Part shown: one piece after another, positions 21,032 to 34,347 of the stretch
How the letters are laid out: each line of letters starts with the position of its first letter
Numbering within the stretch: the first letter of the stretch is position 1
Assembly: GCA_030789695.1 (NCBI GenBank)
Contig: CM061142.1
Coordinates: 283,962,165 to 284,026,164 of the forward strand
Source of the DNA: Scilla litardierei
Lineage: Eukaryota > Streptophyta > Magnoliopsida > Asparagales > Asparagaceae
Length of the DNA: 64,000 bases
Direction of reading: 5' to 3'
Notes under the pieces: model-generated
Seen by the model: only the letters and a program-made list of their open reading frames with translations
What the model was told of the DNA's origin: nothing
Databases searched by the model: none
Translations under genes and position numbers: made by a program

Positions 21032-22917
21032 TGATATGCTCTTATTTTGCATGATTAATCTCATATTTTCATGATGCATTTCACCCTCCAAATCCCCATT
21101 TTATACGCTTTTATGCTACTATTTGGAACAATATGACTTTCGGTGCATTTATGCCCATTTCAAGGATTTGGAGCGATATTGGAGCAATTTGGAGTCAATG
21201 AGACGATCGGTGATGTGAGAGCACCAAGAAGACACATGATGACATGCTTGAGGTGCCAAAGAAGAAGACTAGAGGAAAAGAGGAGAAGAGAAAAAGAAAG
21301 GAGAAGCCAAAAAGCAACCAAGTCGGTTTTTGCAGGCAACTTAGTCGAGTGCATTAGCACTCGACCGAGCTGATACTCAGAATAAAGAAACCGAACAGAT
21401 GTGCCCCGCTCGATCGAGCGGGGCAGTTGCTCGACTGAGCTGAATCCAAACAAAGCGACGAATTTGAAGGCTTAAGCAGCCTACTGTAGCTCGACTAAGC
21501 AGATTAGCGACTCGACCAAGTACCGCAACTACTCGATCGAGCTGAACCAATTTCCAGAGCAGCATTTTGAAGCTAAAGTAGCATCCTACTGTAGCTTGAT
21601 CGAGCACGAAGGCTACTCGATCGAGCGCAACCGCACTCGGTCGAGTAAGACAAGCACCCAAATTTACAGATAGCCTCTCATTCTTTTGAAATCTGCAATC
21701 ATTCCAGTTGGCAAAGTATTTTTCTTATATTTTTATGGATAGTATACTTCACGACAGTTCCAACGCTGCTAAGAACACATTAATCGGAGGTCGGATGAAA
21801 TCCGGGGAACTTCTGCAAGATGGTGCTGCAGTGATGGAAATCTGAACTCGACCGAGTGCTGTTTCTACTCGGTTCGAGTCGACTGGGGCCCAGAACTTAA
21901 GTTGTAGCCAGAAACAGATTTGAGATGAATTTTAGAGGGTTTTCTTGGGTTATTTGCTAGGGTTTGAGGGGACTATATATATGTATTGTAGCCGTCATTG
22001 AGAAGGGACCAACCCCCCTTTAGGGAGAGTTAGATCTTATTTTCTTAGGAGTTCTTGGAGATTATCTTTTGGAGTTAGGTTATTCCATAAGCCTCTCCCT
22101 TGTATCAAGATAAGGATCTTTGTTCTCTTTAATTCTATTTTAGTTCTTCTTATTGATTGCTTATTGAATATCTCTTTGATGCATACAATGAAGTTTTCTT
22201 TTATTCTAATATCTATTTCTTTGATCCATGAGTAGTTTTATCTAGGGCTAATAGATTACCCCAAGGATCTTAAGATTGAGATGCAAAGTTAGAATTTTTA
22301 GGTTGTATTGGCATGAAAGGGACGTGTTTTGGTTGATACAGCCAAATTTGTAGGAGATCTCATACTGGGATCGTGACCACGAGAGTGGCGCGATGAGCTT
22401 AAGGAGTATCCAATGAACTTAATTAGGTAAGTTAGTACATTCAATTAGGGCTAGTGACCACGAGAGTGGCACGCACCTTGATGGGATCTACCGACGTCCT
22501 ATATTACTATTGATGACTACGAGTGTAGCGTCAATGAGAGCCACCAACGCACGCATCAAAGCTCATCCATGAAAGCCGTGAGTGGAGATCTTTCTATCCA
22601 CGAGAGTGGCATGAATAATTGTCGATCCTAATGCATGGATTGCATGTGATGCCTATCACGAGAGTGGGGGTAAGCGTACGATAAGTTAGACTCATGGTGT
22701 GTCGAGCCATGAGTTCTACATCTTAGATGCGACAATCCTTAATAAAGCCGATGCAACGTAAACGTTCTAAACTAGCATCAATATCTGATGATCCTAGCGA
22801 TGACTCCTATTGCCCTAGTATTTTCCTTGTGTGGAATCCTTTGTTTGCGATATTGAGTGATACGACCTTTGCATCCATCACCATTACGACACTCCACAAT
22901 CCGTATCCACCAATATA
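21032..22917 (+). repeat. 3' LTR of element D, first part (interrupted by B)
   Basis: It starts TGATATGCTC after the purine tract. It holds a CpG-rich palindrome cluster (21340-21900, cores such as CTCGATCGAG) and a TATA-like TATATATA at 21974-21981. A degenerate repeat built on CACGAGAGTGGC-like words lies at 22375-22670. B interrupts it at 22918 after ATATA (22913-22917). Confidence 0.75.
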
Positions 22918-24486
22918 TGTTGGATCTGGATCTAAGCCAAGAGGGGGGGTGAATAGGCTTATAAAAATTCTCGTGCAACCCACGAGAAATCGCACGCAGT
23001 TATAGCACAATCAACCAGATGCAGAGTATAAAAAAGCAGTCACAGCATGCATAGGCGATATACCCTGGTTCGGTCGCACCCACGACCTACTCCAGCCCCA
23101 AAAGCAATACTAGATTGTTAAAGTTAACTGGTACAACATGTAGCTAGAGCACCAACCCTACACTCACCTGGCCCTCAGTACCTGCACTCACCAAAGTGCC
23201 CAAACAATAACAATACTAGTAAAGCTCTCTCTTGGCTAGTCCCAACTAGCCAAGTCCCCAAACAAATAATAAAATAGTTTTACAGAGATCACAACACCAA
23301 ATCATAAATAAAATAAAGTTCGGAGTTTAAAATTGCTCAGTCGTGACGGTGTTGATGCCTCTGTCAATCAGCACGAGGTCAGATCAATCTGACAAATAGT
23401 AGTCCCCTAGGATGATGACTTGCGGCCCTTGCTTGCTTGCTGATGTTGCACCTTGGATCGACCACGTTGATGAGGCAACAAACTTGGATTGAAGATGAAA
23501 CTTGCGGCTATGTGAGGCTCTTGGATATCAAAGAAAAATGCGGCTCCCAGGAGATTGAAAAGAATTCGGCATCAAAAACAGAATTTTGATGTGGTGCTCT
23601 CTTTAAAGTTACGCACAGCTCTCGGGGGAATTTTGATATATGAAAGGGTGCGGCTCTTGGGGATTTCTATGGGATATTGCAACTTCCCCTTGGAATATTT
23701 CACAGCACCATGAGAAAACAATTCGGCAGGGTTGGGGATCTTGCGGCAGCCAAATAATTTTTGATGAACTGATCTTTTCAAAAGACAAAGGTTGCGGCTG
23801 CTAAAAGAAACCCCTCAAGAATTAATGCGTTCCCTAAAAACAATGAATGAAGACGACCTGATAAAAAATTTTGGCAGCACTTTCTCAAAAAAAGCACAAC
23901 GAAGCAAGGAGGCTCTTTTGTTTTGATTGGAGAGATCAAAAACTCAAGAATCAAGTTTCAACCTGTATTCAATCTTTTTCTTAATTTTTGAGCACCTAGG
24001 GATCACGAAAGGACCTTGAGGAGCAGGGTTTCTAATTTGTTTTGGCTATTGGAAAACAAAAGTGCGGCTCTGTTTTGAATCTAGGGCATGCTCTCGTTTT
24101 TATTCAAAGGGGCATGCTCTCGTTTTTATTCAAAGGGGCCGGCCTGGGAATTTTTGTGAAAAACAAAGGTGCGGCCTGGGATTTTTTTAGTGCCTTATAA
24201 AGGTCCCTAATATAATGTTTTGGTTCTTGGAAAAATCTTTTTAATGAAAAACAAAAGACTTTGGCCCATTTGTCTTCGTACCCTTCTTCCCACTATATGG
24301 TAGATATTGGCTCGAGTAGATATGAACCAAACCAACTAGAGTATCCCCTTCTTCCCATCATATTGGCCACATCACACAATGAGTCTCTCCAAGCTGTCTT
24401 TCCTGAAACACTTAACGCACACGTTAAAATGTTCACACGCGTTTGTTATCATCAAACACTAAGTTCATAGATCGTTGCTACCAACA
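22918..24486 (-). repeat. 3' LTR of element B
   Basis: 1569 bp, TGTTGGATCTGG...GCTACCAACA. It contains the word TGCGGC about eight times (for example ~23432, 23505, 23650, 23796, 24064), a 26-bp direct repeat (24085-24110 and 24111-24136) and, on the minus strand, a TATA-like TTTATAA (24193-24203). Confidence 0.9.
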
Positions 24487-24513
24487 ATCTCCCCCTTTTG
24501 ATGATGACAAACC
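24487..24513 (-). promoter_or_regulatory. Polypurine tract of element B
   Basis: On the minus strand this reads GTTTGTCATCATC followed by AAAAGGGGGAGAT, touching the LTR. It is the plus-strand primer in the SIRE/Maximus form. Confidence 0.85.
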
Positions 24514-25774
24514 AAATATAAGATTTGAGCAATGAAATTCCAAATAGTGTGTGTGATAGTGTGGCGCTAGTGGGTGACATGCAATAAGATGAAATGATGT
24601 GCGAACAATAATGTGTAAAGTTTAGCAATAAGCATGCTCCCCCTATTTTCGTGCTACCCCAATATTCATTAATGCTCCCCCTTAATCAAACAATCATATT
24701 TTCACGAGCATTACAAAGATAGTCCAAATGCCAAATACCAAGCACACCAAGTCAAGTAAATACCACGTCTTCCCAAACTTTTACCAAAATCTTACCAAAC
24801 TTTTCTCCCCCTTTGTTATCATCAAAAGGCATACCACGAAGTCAAAATCATATATTATGCAAAAAGAGAACATTATTAACCATTACCAACAATTGCATGC
24901 ACACAATCATAGAATAATCAAGGCAAAATCCAATGAAATTAAACAACCACGACTTCAACACCAACGTGTACGTGTGATGATTAAAATTGAAGCACATAAG
25001 GAGAATCATTAAGAAAAGCAACCAAAAACAATCCACATTTTCCAAATAATATTCTATTACGTAGGATTGATTTTTCCCACCTAATTTAAAAATGAGTTCA
25101 AGGTACCGCACCCCAAAAACATAGCCTATAAGGACTCTTAGATGTGGGGGTGGCATTGCTTGACGAGTAAATACACCAACGCTAAAGTTTACCCATAAAG
25201 CTTATGTTGGATACTTGTGGGTAATACCGTTGCCAAGGATTGTATCCATTTTTCATACAGAGCATGTATTTCCTTTTTCAATTTTTATACTTGTAGTAAC
25301 ATGTTTTTAATGCTCAATTTTTATCCATGGCAAGGTATATCATATCCCTTAGAGTTTCAGTTAAGTTTTCTTCCTACATTCACATTTCCAATTTCTTAAA
25401 CGATATCTCCAAATGTGCAACAATAATAATACATGTGGGAGTGAAATAGGAGGTGTAGAAATCAAGTTATTTTCTAACATTGAATATGCCATGAATATTT
25501 AGAAAGATGAACATGCGCATGTAGCAGAGGAAATAATATAGCAATTTCTACATAAATATGAACATCATTCATGAATACCTTTTTAATGAATCAAAGAGAC
25601 AGATACACAATTAAGCACCAATTTTTTTGTTTTTTTTGTTTTTGCATAAGGTACTAAAGCAAACTTGAGATGCAAGCACACAAACCAAGAAAATCATGCA
25701 CACATAACAATGCAACTACTAGCACACAAACAAGAAAAAAAGTTCAAGCACACAAGAAAGCATGGAGTCTCGTA
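24514..25774 (-). other. Non-coding 3' region of element B
   Basis: About 1.26 kb between the RNase H end and the purine tract. Small ORFs show no domain. Additional CTCCCCC words (complement of GGGGGAG) at ~24637, 24674 and 24805 suggest further purine tracts. No envelope-like gene is visible. Confidence 0.6.
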
Positions 25775-28700
25775 CTAAGTTTTATCAATAATACCAAGCT
25801 CAAGACGAAGACGACAAAAGCGATCCTCTACCAAAGGTTTGGTGAATATGTCTGCAAGTTGTGATTCCGTAGGAACGAACTCCACAGACACATCCTCTTT
25901 AGTGAGGTGATCTCTAAGAAAATGGTGTCTTACGTCAATATGTTTAGTACGAGAGTGGTGTACGGGATTATTAGAAAGATCTATGGCACTCTTGCTATCA
26001 CATCGAAGAGGAACTCTTTTAAGAGCTAGTCCGTAATCAGATAATGTTTGCATCATCCACAATACTTGAGCACAGCAACTGTCGAGGGCAATATACTCTG
26101 CTTCAGTAGTGGATAATGCAACACTATTTTGCTTACGACTAGACCATGAAACTAAAGAGTGTCCTAGCATAAAACAAGTGCCACTAGTGCTCTTTCTATC
26201 AGTTAAACTACCCGCATAATCAGCATCAGAATAACCCACCAAATCAAAATTACCACTAGAAGGATACCAAAGGCCTAAAGTAGGTGTACTAATTAGTTAC
26301 CTAAAGATCCTTTTAATGGCTTTCAAATGAGACTCTGTTGGGTTTAACTGAAAACGTGCACACAAGCATACAACAAACATTATATCAGGCCTAGAAGCAG
26401 TCAAGTACAACAAAGAACCAATCATACCTCGATATAGCTTTTGGTCCACCGCAACTCCTTGTTCATCTCTATCCATTTTCGTGTTGGGACACATCGGCGT
26501 TCCAATTCCCTTAGACTTCTCCATCCCAAACTTTTTCAAAAGCTCCTTGATGTATTTGGTTTGAGATAGAAAGATGCCTTCCTTTCCTTGCTTTATTTGG
26601 AACCCGAGAAAATATTTCAGCTCTCCCACAAGGCTCATCTCAAACTGATCCTGCATGACTTTCTCAAACTTTTGACATAGAAGATCGTTAGTAGCACCAT
26701 AAATAATATCATCAACATAAATTTGCACAATGAGAAAATCTTCAGATTCATGCATCAAAAATAGTGTATTGTCAGCACTCCCCTTTTTAAAATTATTTTC
26801 CAACAAATATGTGCTTAGACGGTCATACCAAGCTCGTGGAGCTTGCTTAAGACCATACAAAGCTTTTTCTAATTTATAAACATGGTTTGGAAAATTATAG
26901 CTTTCAAAACCTGGGGGTTGCTCAACAAATACCTCTTCTTTTATGTAGCCATTAAGAAAAGCGCTTTTTACATCCATTTGTTTCAGCTTGAGCCCTTTAT
27001 AACTTGCAAAAGCTAGCAAGATTCTAATGAACTCAAGCCTAGCAACTGGTGCAAAAGTCTCATCCACATGAATTCCTTCAATTTGATTATACCCTTTAGC
27101 TACCAACCTAGCCTTGTTTCTAATAACATTACCAGATTCATCATGCTTATTTTTAAACATCCATTTAGTACCAACTACGGGATAATCAGTGGGTCTAGGT
27201 ACTAGTTTCCAGACATTATTCCTGACAAATTGATTTAATTCCTCTTGCATGGCCAAAACCCAACTTTCCTCTTCTAAAGCAACATCTATAGTCTTAGGCT
27301 CTATTACAGAAATAAAGTCACCATAAATACATAGAGCACAAAGATATCTAAAAGAGGAACGTGTGCGAATACCTGTCGTAGGCTCACCTAGAATTAAGTC
27401 TGGTGGGTGATTTGGATTGAATCTCAACTCTCCTCTGGTAACTGCTTCATCTTGTATTTCTATCGTGTCAGTTTCTGCTTCCTTTTGTATTTCAAGTTGC
27501 TCCTCATTAACTTTTGGAACGCTGTCCTCTTCATTGTTCTGCATGCAATCCAAAGAGTTTATATCAGATTCATCAAATTTTACATTTATAGATTCAACAA
27601 TAGCAAGGGTGCGTTTATTATAAATCCTGTATGCTCTGCTCCTTGCTGAATATCCTACGAACACTCCCTCATCTGATTTTGATTCAAAGGTGCCAAGCTG
27701 ATCTGCAGTATTTAATATAAAGCACCTGCATCCAAAAACTCTAAAGTAAGAGACTTTCGGGGTGTTGCCATGCCATAGTTCATAAGAAGTTTTATTTAGT
27801 ATAGGTCTAAGCATAACTCTGTTGCATACATGACATGCCGTATTAATGGCCTCAGCCCAAAAAGACATAGGCAAGCTATATTCATTTAACATACTCCTAG
27901 CCATTTCTTTTAATGTGCGATTCTTTTTCTCGACCACCCCATTTTGTTGAGGTGTTCTAGGAGAAGAGAATTCATGTAAAATTCCTTTTTCAAAAATAGC
28001 ATTTTTAAACTCACCTCCATGATCGCTTCTAATTTTTACAATGGAAGAATTTTTCTCATTAGAAACTTGTATGCAAAAGTTTTGGAAATGGTCAAATGAG
28101 TCTGATTTTTTGGCTAGGAAGTATACCCATGTATATCTAGAGAAATCATCCACCAGACTAAACAATACTTTTTACCTCCTAGGCTAGGAATGTCTATTGG
28201 ACCAAATAAATCCATGTGCACTAATTCCAATATGCGTGTGGTGGCAACTTCGTTAATGCTAGAGAAAGTAGATCTAGTTTGCTTACCTTTGGTGCATGCC
28301 ACGCACAACTTACCATTCTCATATGTTTGATGCGGTAGTCCTCTTACAAAATTTTTGTTTTCCAGCTTCTTTATCAATCATATGCTTGCATGTGCTAATC
28401 GTCTATGACATAGCGTGGCCTCTTCTTCACCTACAAGCAAGCATTTAGAAACAGTTAGTTCTTCAATCATACGAGTATAAACATTATTCTTTCTATTTGC
28501 AGTAATAATAATGTCACCTGTGGAGATATCAATGATTCTACAAAGTTTTGCATCAAATTCAAATTTCATACCTTTGTCGCACAGCTGACTGATAGAAATG
28601 AGGTTGTGTTTCAACTTTTCAACCAATAGGACATCTGTAAGCTGAAAGGTGTCGTTACCTACAACACCTTTACCAATTACCTTGCATTTTCCATGTCCCC

Positions 28701-28830
28701 TAAAGTAACACTTCCTCCTTCATGCTTTGCAAGGCTAAGGAACTTTCCTCTTTCACCTGTCATGTGTCTTGAGCAGCCAGAGTCTAAGTACCACTCACAC
28801 TTTTCCCCCTCAGCCGTGTCATGTACATAC
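25775..28830 (-). pseudogene. Broken pol of element B
   Basis: Reading leftward: protease motif LDSGCSRHMTGE near 28755-28800; pre-integrase and integrase N-terminal pieces (28378-28626, 28114-28377); a long piece 26297-28165 with [18 protein letters not shown] and RT YVDD at 26709-26720; then RNase H 25775-26242 (SDADYAG, STTEAEY, DIFTKPL end). Frames break near 28627-28750, at 28377, at about 28165-28114 and between 26243 and 26296. Motif residues are mostly kept, but no intact polyprotein can be made. Its family is the same as A's pol. Confidence 0.85.
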
Positions 28831-28841
28831 ACATAAGAAGA

Positions 28842-30716
28842 TCATGATATGTGTGACCTAGGAATCCAAATAGGTCCACTAGTGTTAGTCACTTTATTTT
28901 TTGGAACCCAAATTTGCTTAAATTTGATGTTGGTATTCCTATACTTGCAATTATAATAAGCATGACCAACACCACCACATGTATAACATTTAGCAAACAT
29001 GCTTCTTCCTACACCAGTTTCTTTTTGATTTTTTCTATTAATTCTAGGCCTCTCATCAATTTTATTTCCATATCCCAAACCACGCCTGTTATTTCCTTGT
29101 ATCTGATTACCTAGAATAATGTCTAATGAATGCTTTCCAACACCAAATTTTTTTATAGACAATTCAAGATCAGATATTTTAGACTTTAAAAACATGTTCT
29201 CATTAACAAGCATGGTACATTTACTAATGAAGGCCTTTTTGTTCTCTTCCTCACTCTTTTTCAGATTAGCCATCTTCTTTTCTAGCTCTTTATTTTCATT
29301 TATTAGCATGCAAATCTTCTCATTTAATAATTCATTTTCAACTTCTAGCTTAACCATATTTAGTTTAAACATGCTAATGTCTTTAAGCAAAGTAGAGCAA
29401 TTCAGACACTCAGTTTCAGTATGCATACAAGATTTTCCCTTTTCCAAAGAGCTAATAGTAGAATTACATGCAACAAGTTTCTCTTTAATTTCATCAACTT
29501 CTAATGACATATTATAATTGTCTTGTTGTAAATCAAAATTGGCATTTTTAAACTTCTCTACATGGGATTCTAGTAACTCAACAGTTGATTCCAACCTTTC
29601 AATTTCATTTTGCATTTCTTTAAAAGTAGTCACAAGTTGAGTTTTAGTCAAAGATTTTACCTCATCTAGTTGTCCCATCAGGCAAAGAGAGGAGTGTGCA
29701 ACTTCCTCTTGAGATTCATCCTCGCTGTCCATATCCCATGTGAGCATCAAAGATTTCCCCTTTTGCTCCGCAGCGTTGTTCTTTCCTTGAAGGCATTGTT
29801 TCATAAAGTGTCCCTGCTTTTTGCATTTAAAGCATATAACTGGATCAGTAGTAGTCTGCTCAAAAGATTTATTATTAGAATTAAATTTAGAGCGATTAAA
29901 CCTTTTCAGCATCTCTGATCTCCCGTTGCCAGTTCTGATATATTTCTTGAAGCTTCTCACCAAAAAGCCTCCTCCTCATCTACATCTTCATCCTCTTTAG
30001 CCTGAAGGGCTATTGCCTTTGAAGTCTTCATTTCATCTTTCTCTCTCAGTTCAATGCTCTGCAACTCCAGCTCGTGGGACATCAGGTTCCCTATCAGATC
30101 CTCCACTTTCATCTGTGATAAATCCCTTGCTTCCTGAATAGCTGTAATTTTAGGGCGGAAGGAGCTAGGCAGCGCTCTCAAGATCTTTCTGATTTGTTCT
30201 AGGCTTGAGTACGGCTTTCCAAGAGCAGTGGATTTGTAGACGATATCTGTGAACCTCGCAAACATCTCTTTGATAGACTCTGATGGAAGCATGCGGAAGC
30301 TTTCATATTCAGTACTGAGTATCGCAAGTCTGGACTCCTTAACCTGCGATGTACCCTCATGAGTCACCTCCACAGTATGCCAAATTTCCTGCGCAGTTTG
30401 ACATTGAGATTACGGTTAAACTCAGCTTTATCTAAAGCACAAATCAATGCATTCATAGCTTTATTATTCAAAGAAAAGCGCTTCTTATCAAAGTCATCCC
30501 ACTTATCTTCTGGTTTTAACATTTCATTATTAGCAACATTAATGGTGGGAGGTTTATAGCCTTTTTCTACAATGCTCCATACATCATAATCAACATCAGC
30601 TAAATAAATCCTCATCCTAGTTTTCCAATACGTAAAATTAACACCGTTAAACTTAGGGGGGACGAGAAATAGACTGACCCTCAGCAAAAGCAGAATCAGA
30701 CATATTCATAGACATG
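28842..30716 (-). pseudogene. Broken gag of element B
   Basis: Pieces lie at 30364-30716, 29957-30373 and 28842-29963. The start is probably the MSMNMSD-coding ATG near 30714, followed by a frameshift in a run of six Cs (complement of 30655-30660). Recognisable parts are the FNGVNFTYWKTRM segment, a UBN2-like region, a zinc knuckle CFKCKKQGHFMKQC, a long coiled coil (LEKKMANLKKSEEE region) and a second knuckle-like CYTCGGVGHAYYNC near the end. The second is absent from A's gag. Not functional as it stands. Confidence 0.8.
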
Positions 30717-30743
30717 ATCAACTAGGCTAGATCCTCTAAACTG

Positions 30744-30755
30744 GCTGTGATACCA
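30744..30755 (-). promoter_or_regulatory. Primer binding site of element B
   Basis: The minus strand reads TGGTATCACAGC, two bases after the LTR end. It differs by one base from the initiator-Met site TGGTATCAGAGC, as often seen in SIRE-type elements. Confidence 0.75.
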
Positions 30756-30757
30756 CT

Positions 30758-31008
30758 TGTTGGATCTGGATCTAAGCCTAGAGGGGGGGGGGTTGAATAG
30801 GCTTATAAAAATTCTCGTGCAACCCACGAGAAATCGCACGCAGTTATAGCACAATCAACTAGATGCAGAGTATAAAAAAGCAGTCACAGCATGCACAGGC
30901 AATATACCCTGGTTCGGTCGCACCCACGACCTACTTCAGCCCCAAAAGCAATACTAGATTGTTAAAGTTAACTGGTACAACATGTAGCTAGAGCACCAAC
31001 CCTACACT
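30758..31008 (-). repeat. 5' LTR of element B, inner piece
   Basis: Matches 22918-23168 of the 3' LTR with several substitutions. It is cut at 31008 by element C and resumes at 37881. Confidence 0.9.
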
Positions 31009-32751
31009 TGACGTGGGTTTATATTTCATATATTTGCGCGCGTTTTCTTCCGTGTTTCTCCGTATTTTCTGCCGTCTTTTATTTGTTTTCTTGTATTTTC
31101 TTGTTTTCTTTCACTTTTCCGTGTTTTTGGTATTTTGCAGGAATTTCTAGCATTTTGGACATAAAAACGACGATATCACAAGTCCCCGGTGCAACGGGAG
31201 GAGTCACGCGTGACCCATGGGGTCAAACGACGATGATTGCATCAATCAGCCCCTCACTCGATCAGTTGAACAAAGTCAACCGATCGAGTGATGCACGGGT
31301 GCACCACCCGGTCTCAGCTAGAGCTCAAGCGGATGTCACCCGACCGGTTCTCAGGCCGGTTCATTGCGGCCGTTTCTCTGTCTTTTCGAGCCAAATGCCA
31401 ACCGATCGGGTGACTCTCACCCGATCGGTTCATCTGTAGCTGATTCTGAGGAGCCAAGACACGGGCATCCAACCGACCTCTTCACCCGATGGCGCCATGA
31501 TCCAACCGGTCACCCCAAGAACTCAACCGACCGGTTCATCTGACCGGGTGAAGCTCCGCCGTTTTCTGTTTATTATTTGTACTAGATCACCTGATCGGTT
31601 GACTTGTCAACCAATCGGGTGGCGTTTTTCCTGTGGTTTTGGACCCGATCCGTTAGGGCTCGGAATGAGGGCTATAAATACCCAATGCTGGTCGACTTTT
31701 AGGGCATCTTCTTCTTGTTCTTTCTCAGTTTTTAGGGCTTTTTGCCCCTTTCTCTTGTGAGTTTAGATTAGGTTAGATTAGGTTTTCTCTTGTAATAAGT
31801 CTTGTATTGGATTGGAGGTTCAAAATCAAGATAAGTATTTCTTTCTCTTGTTCTCCATTTTTTGTGTTGTATTTCTTTTGCTTCATGATGAATGTTTGTA
31901 TGTCTTTTGTGTTGTTTGTTTATATGTTTTTCATCATGGAGTAGTATTGATGAACCCTAATACGGGTTAGGGTAGGATTGATGCTTGGTTGTTTCATTTG
32001 ACTTGGTTGCATGGCATGTGTTCGATGAAATGCGTCAATGGGGATTTCTAGCAATCTGGGTCCAATTCGTATGGCAACACACTAGATGTGTTGGGGATTG
32101 GGGTCCGGTGCTTGTCCTGTCAAGATCCGCTTCGATGTATTGCTAGAAATCACATTTGACCTATTTGGCCATTAGGGTTACGCGGGGGTGTTTCATTATC
32201 ATTGGCGGGAGAAAGACCGCCTATGACTGTCGGGCCAAGGGGGAATAAACTTGGCGGTTGACTCCCTAGCCATAGCACACGCCCCTAGTGTAGACATGGA
32301 GTCCTCGCGCGTGGGAACGGCTTGGACGAAGTGTTGGGAGATATCATTGTGGCCTTAATGCTCTCGGTTGCGGAAGGTGTTAATAGACATGGGAATGTCC
32401 ACCGTCCGGAACCGGGTAGGCCTAGCGTGCTTGGCACCGACCGGAATTTCGGGCCATGGACGCTAGGTACCAACTTTTGGGGCAATGTCTCACCCTGGGT
32501 CAAGTCAAATGCCAAGTGTCATGAGTGCTCTAGCCCGTGTTAGCGGGGATTCATTTCGTGTCTTTTTCATTTCTTTCTTTTATTTCTACACTTCCACCCA
32601 TATCATCCTCGTAGCTAGCACACAACCTAGGCGAGACTAGTAGCCACTCAAGCCATCCACCTCCCTGAGTTGGATAAACCCGCACCCTACACTAACCGTG
32701 CACTTGCGGTAAAACGACACCGCGCCCATACCGTAAACGGGGCGCCGGTCA
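31009..32751 (+). repeat. 5' LTR of element C
   Basis: It starts TGACGTGGGTTT and ends GCGCCGGTCA. Palindromes with CCGATCGG cores lie at 31246-31620 and a TATA box (TATAAATA) at 31673-31680. Compared with the 3' copy, changes such as CCCGATCGG to CTCGATCAG look like CpG decay. Confidence 0.85.
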
Positions 32752-32757
32752 AGTTTT

Positions 32758-32775
32758 TGGCGCCGTTGCCGGGGA
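32758..32775 (+). promoter_or_regulatory. Primer binding site of element C (tRNA-Asp type)
   Basis: TGGCGCCGTTGCCGGGGA, six bases after the LTR end, is the tRNA-Asp primer site known from Athila/Calypso elements. Confidence 0.85.
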
Positions 32776-32985
32776 GGCGTTCGGTTTGATATTAGCTTAG
32801 CTTGGGTTCGTTAGACTACACATAAAAACAAAAAAAAATTTCTTTTTCTTTTTTTTTAAAAAAAATATTCAATAACCAAGAAATGTTTCCCCCACCATTA
32901 TATTATCTTTTTGTTATTCTCCTGTACTATTGACACTCCTCTCTAGTTTTCTTATTTTTGTTGTCCAGGTATCTTTGGTGTAACC

Positions 32986-34347
32986 ATGTGGAGATCAAAT
33001 TTCAATCTTCAGATGGGAGGATACGATCCTTATTCAGTTGTGGTTTGTGAGACTTGTGGGATGGTGGGGAACATGTATTATGATTGCCCATTTACGCTTG
33101 AGAGCCTCCCCCCACTCCAAGGCCAAACATTTTCCCACAACCTTAGCCCAAACACCTCCCATCCATTTCCTCAACCTTATACCCCTCTACAAACACAAGA
33201 AGAATCAAGCCTCGTGTCTCTTCTTGAAAGTGCCATGTTTAACCAAGGCCAAATATTACAAAACTTAATGGTACCAATCATCGGGCCTACACCGAGGAGA
33301 GGGGATGAAGGAGAGGATATACCCACTTCCATGGTTGAGACCACCATGCCATCGGCCACCATAGACACATCTTAAGCCGATACCCCATTTTTTCATCACT
33401 ACCACTTGGATGACGAAGCATTTTTTGATGATGATAGTGAGGATGGGGAGATTTATCTAGGATCTGTGGGAGAGATTTCTTGTCTTGATTTGGATACCCC
33501 ACATGAGTCCTATGAGAGCACTGAGGAGTTTACAGAGATTATGCATACCGGCGAGGAGGATGTGCGTGAGGACGAGGACACCATGACCACATACGAGGGG
33601 TCCGCTCTACATCCACCTCCACAGCCATCTTTGTCTCAGCTTCTTCCTTGGTCTGTGGTCGACCACGAGGATGTCATTCAGGACATCGGGCAGATGGTGG
33701 AGTATGAGCATATCATCGAGGAGGACGTGCATGAGGGCTTGGATACGATCGTCCACTTCATGGAGCCCGAGCCACATCTACCTCTACCGTCACGCTCCAC
33801 TTCTTCTGCGGCTGAGCATCTACTTGAGCATATTGCCCCTATTCAGGGAGATTTTCATACTCAATCTCACTCCACATTTAAGTCTCTCTTTACACGTCAT
33901 ATTCCTTTAGACTTATATATTTTTGACACACCATATCTCTCGCAGGACACAGGATCGACTTCCCTTGAGGTATGATGCGGTGTGTCACCACCTGGAGAGC
34001 AACTTCACATGGAGAGCGGGGATTTGATCGTCGCTAGCACAGAGGATATCATACCATTTTCAGGGAGTGTTCGTCACATTTCATATATTTTACCATCATT
34101 TGTCGGCGACTATCTCTGGGATACATTTATTTTGGGAAATAATTTCTTGCCATGGACTAATGCACCTCGTCCTTTACAGGTCACAGGTGGACACCTACGA
34201 GGGATGCTTGGAGGTGCATTGCTTGGGTCCATTGGCACACGTGGCACAGCACTTCTAGCGGAGCCACAGAAGGAGCAGTTAGAGCAGCTACCTGCCCCAC
34301 TTCAGATCTTGGATCCGCCTATGCTCAGGTGTATCCTAATCCAGTAG
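32986..34347 (+). pseudogene. Single decayed frame of element C: gag knuckle remnant joined to the orphan module
   Basis: One reading frame of 1362 bp is interrupted only by TAA (33373-33375) and TGA (33973-33975). The N-terminus has a knuckle-like CETCGMVGNMYYDC in which the expected His is Asn. The middle is acidic, with DDEAFFDDDSEDGE and many Glu and Asp. The C-terminus has the module shared with D and E: GDYLWDTFILGNN, MLGGALLGS, then LAEPQKEQLEQLPAP and ILDPP. Joining a gag-type N-terminus directly to this module implies that pol was deleted before amplification. No enzyme motif is seen. Confidence 0.6.
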
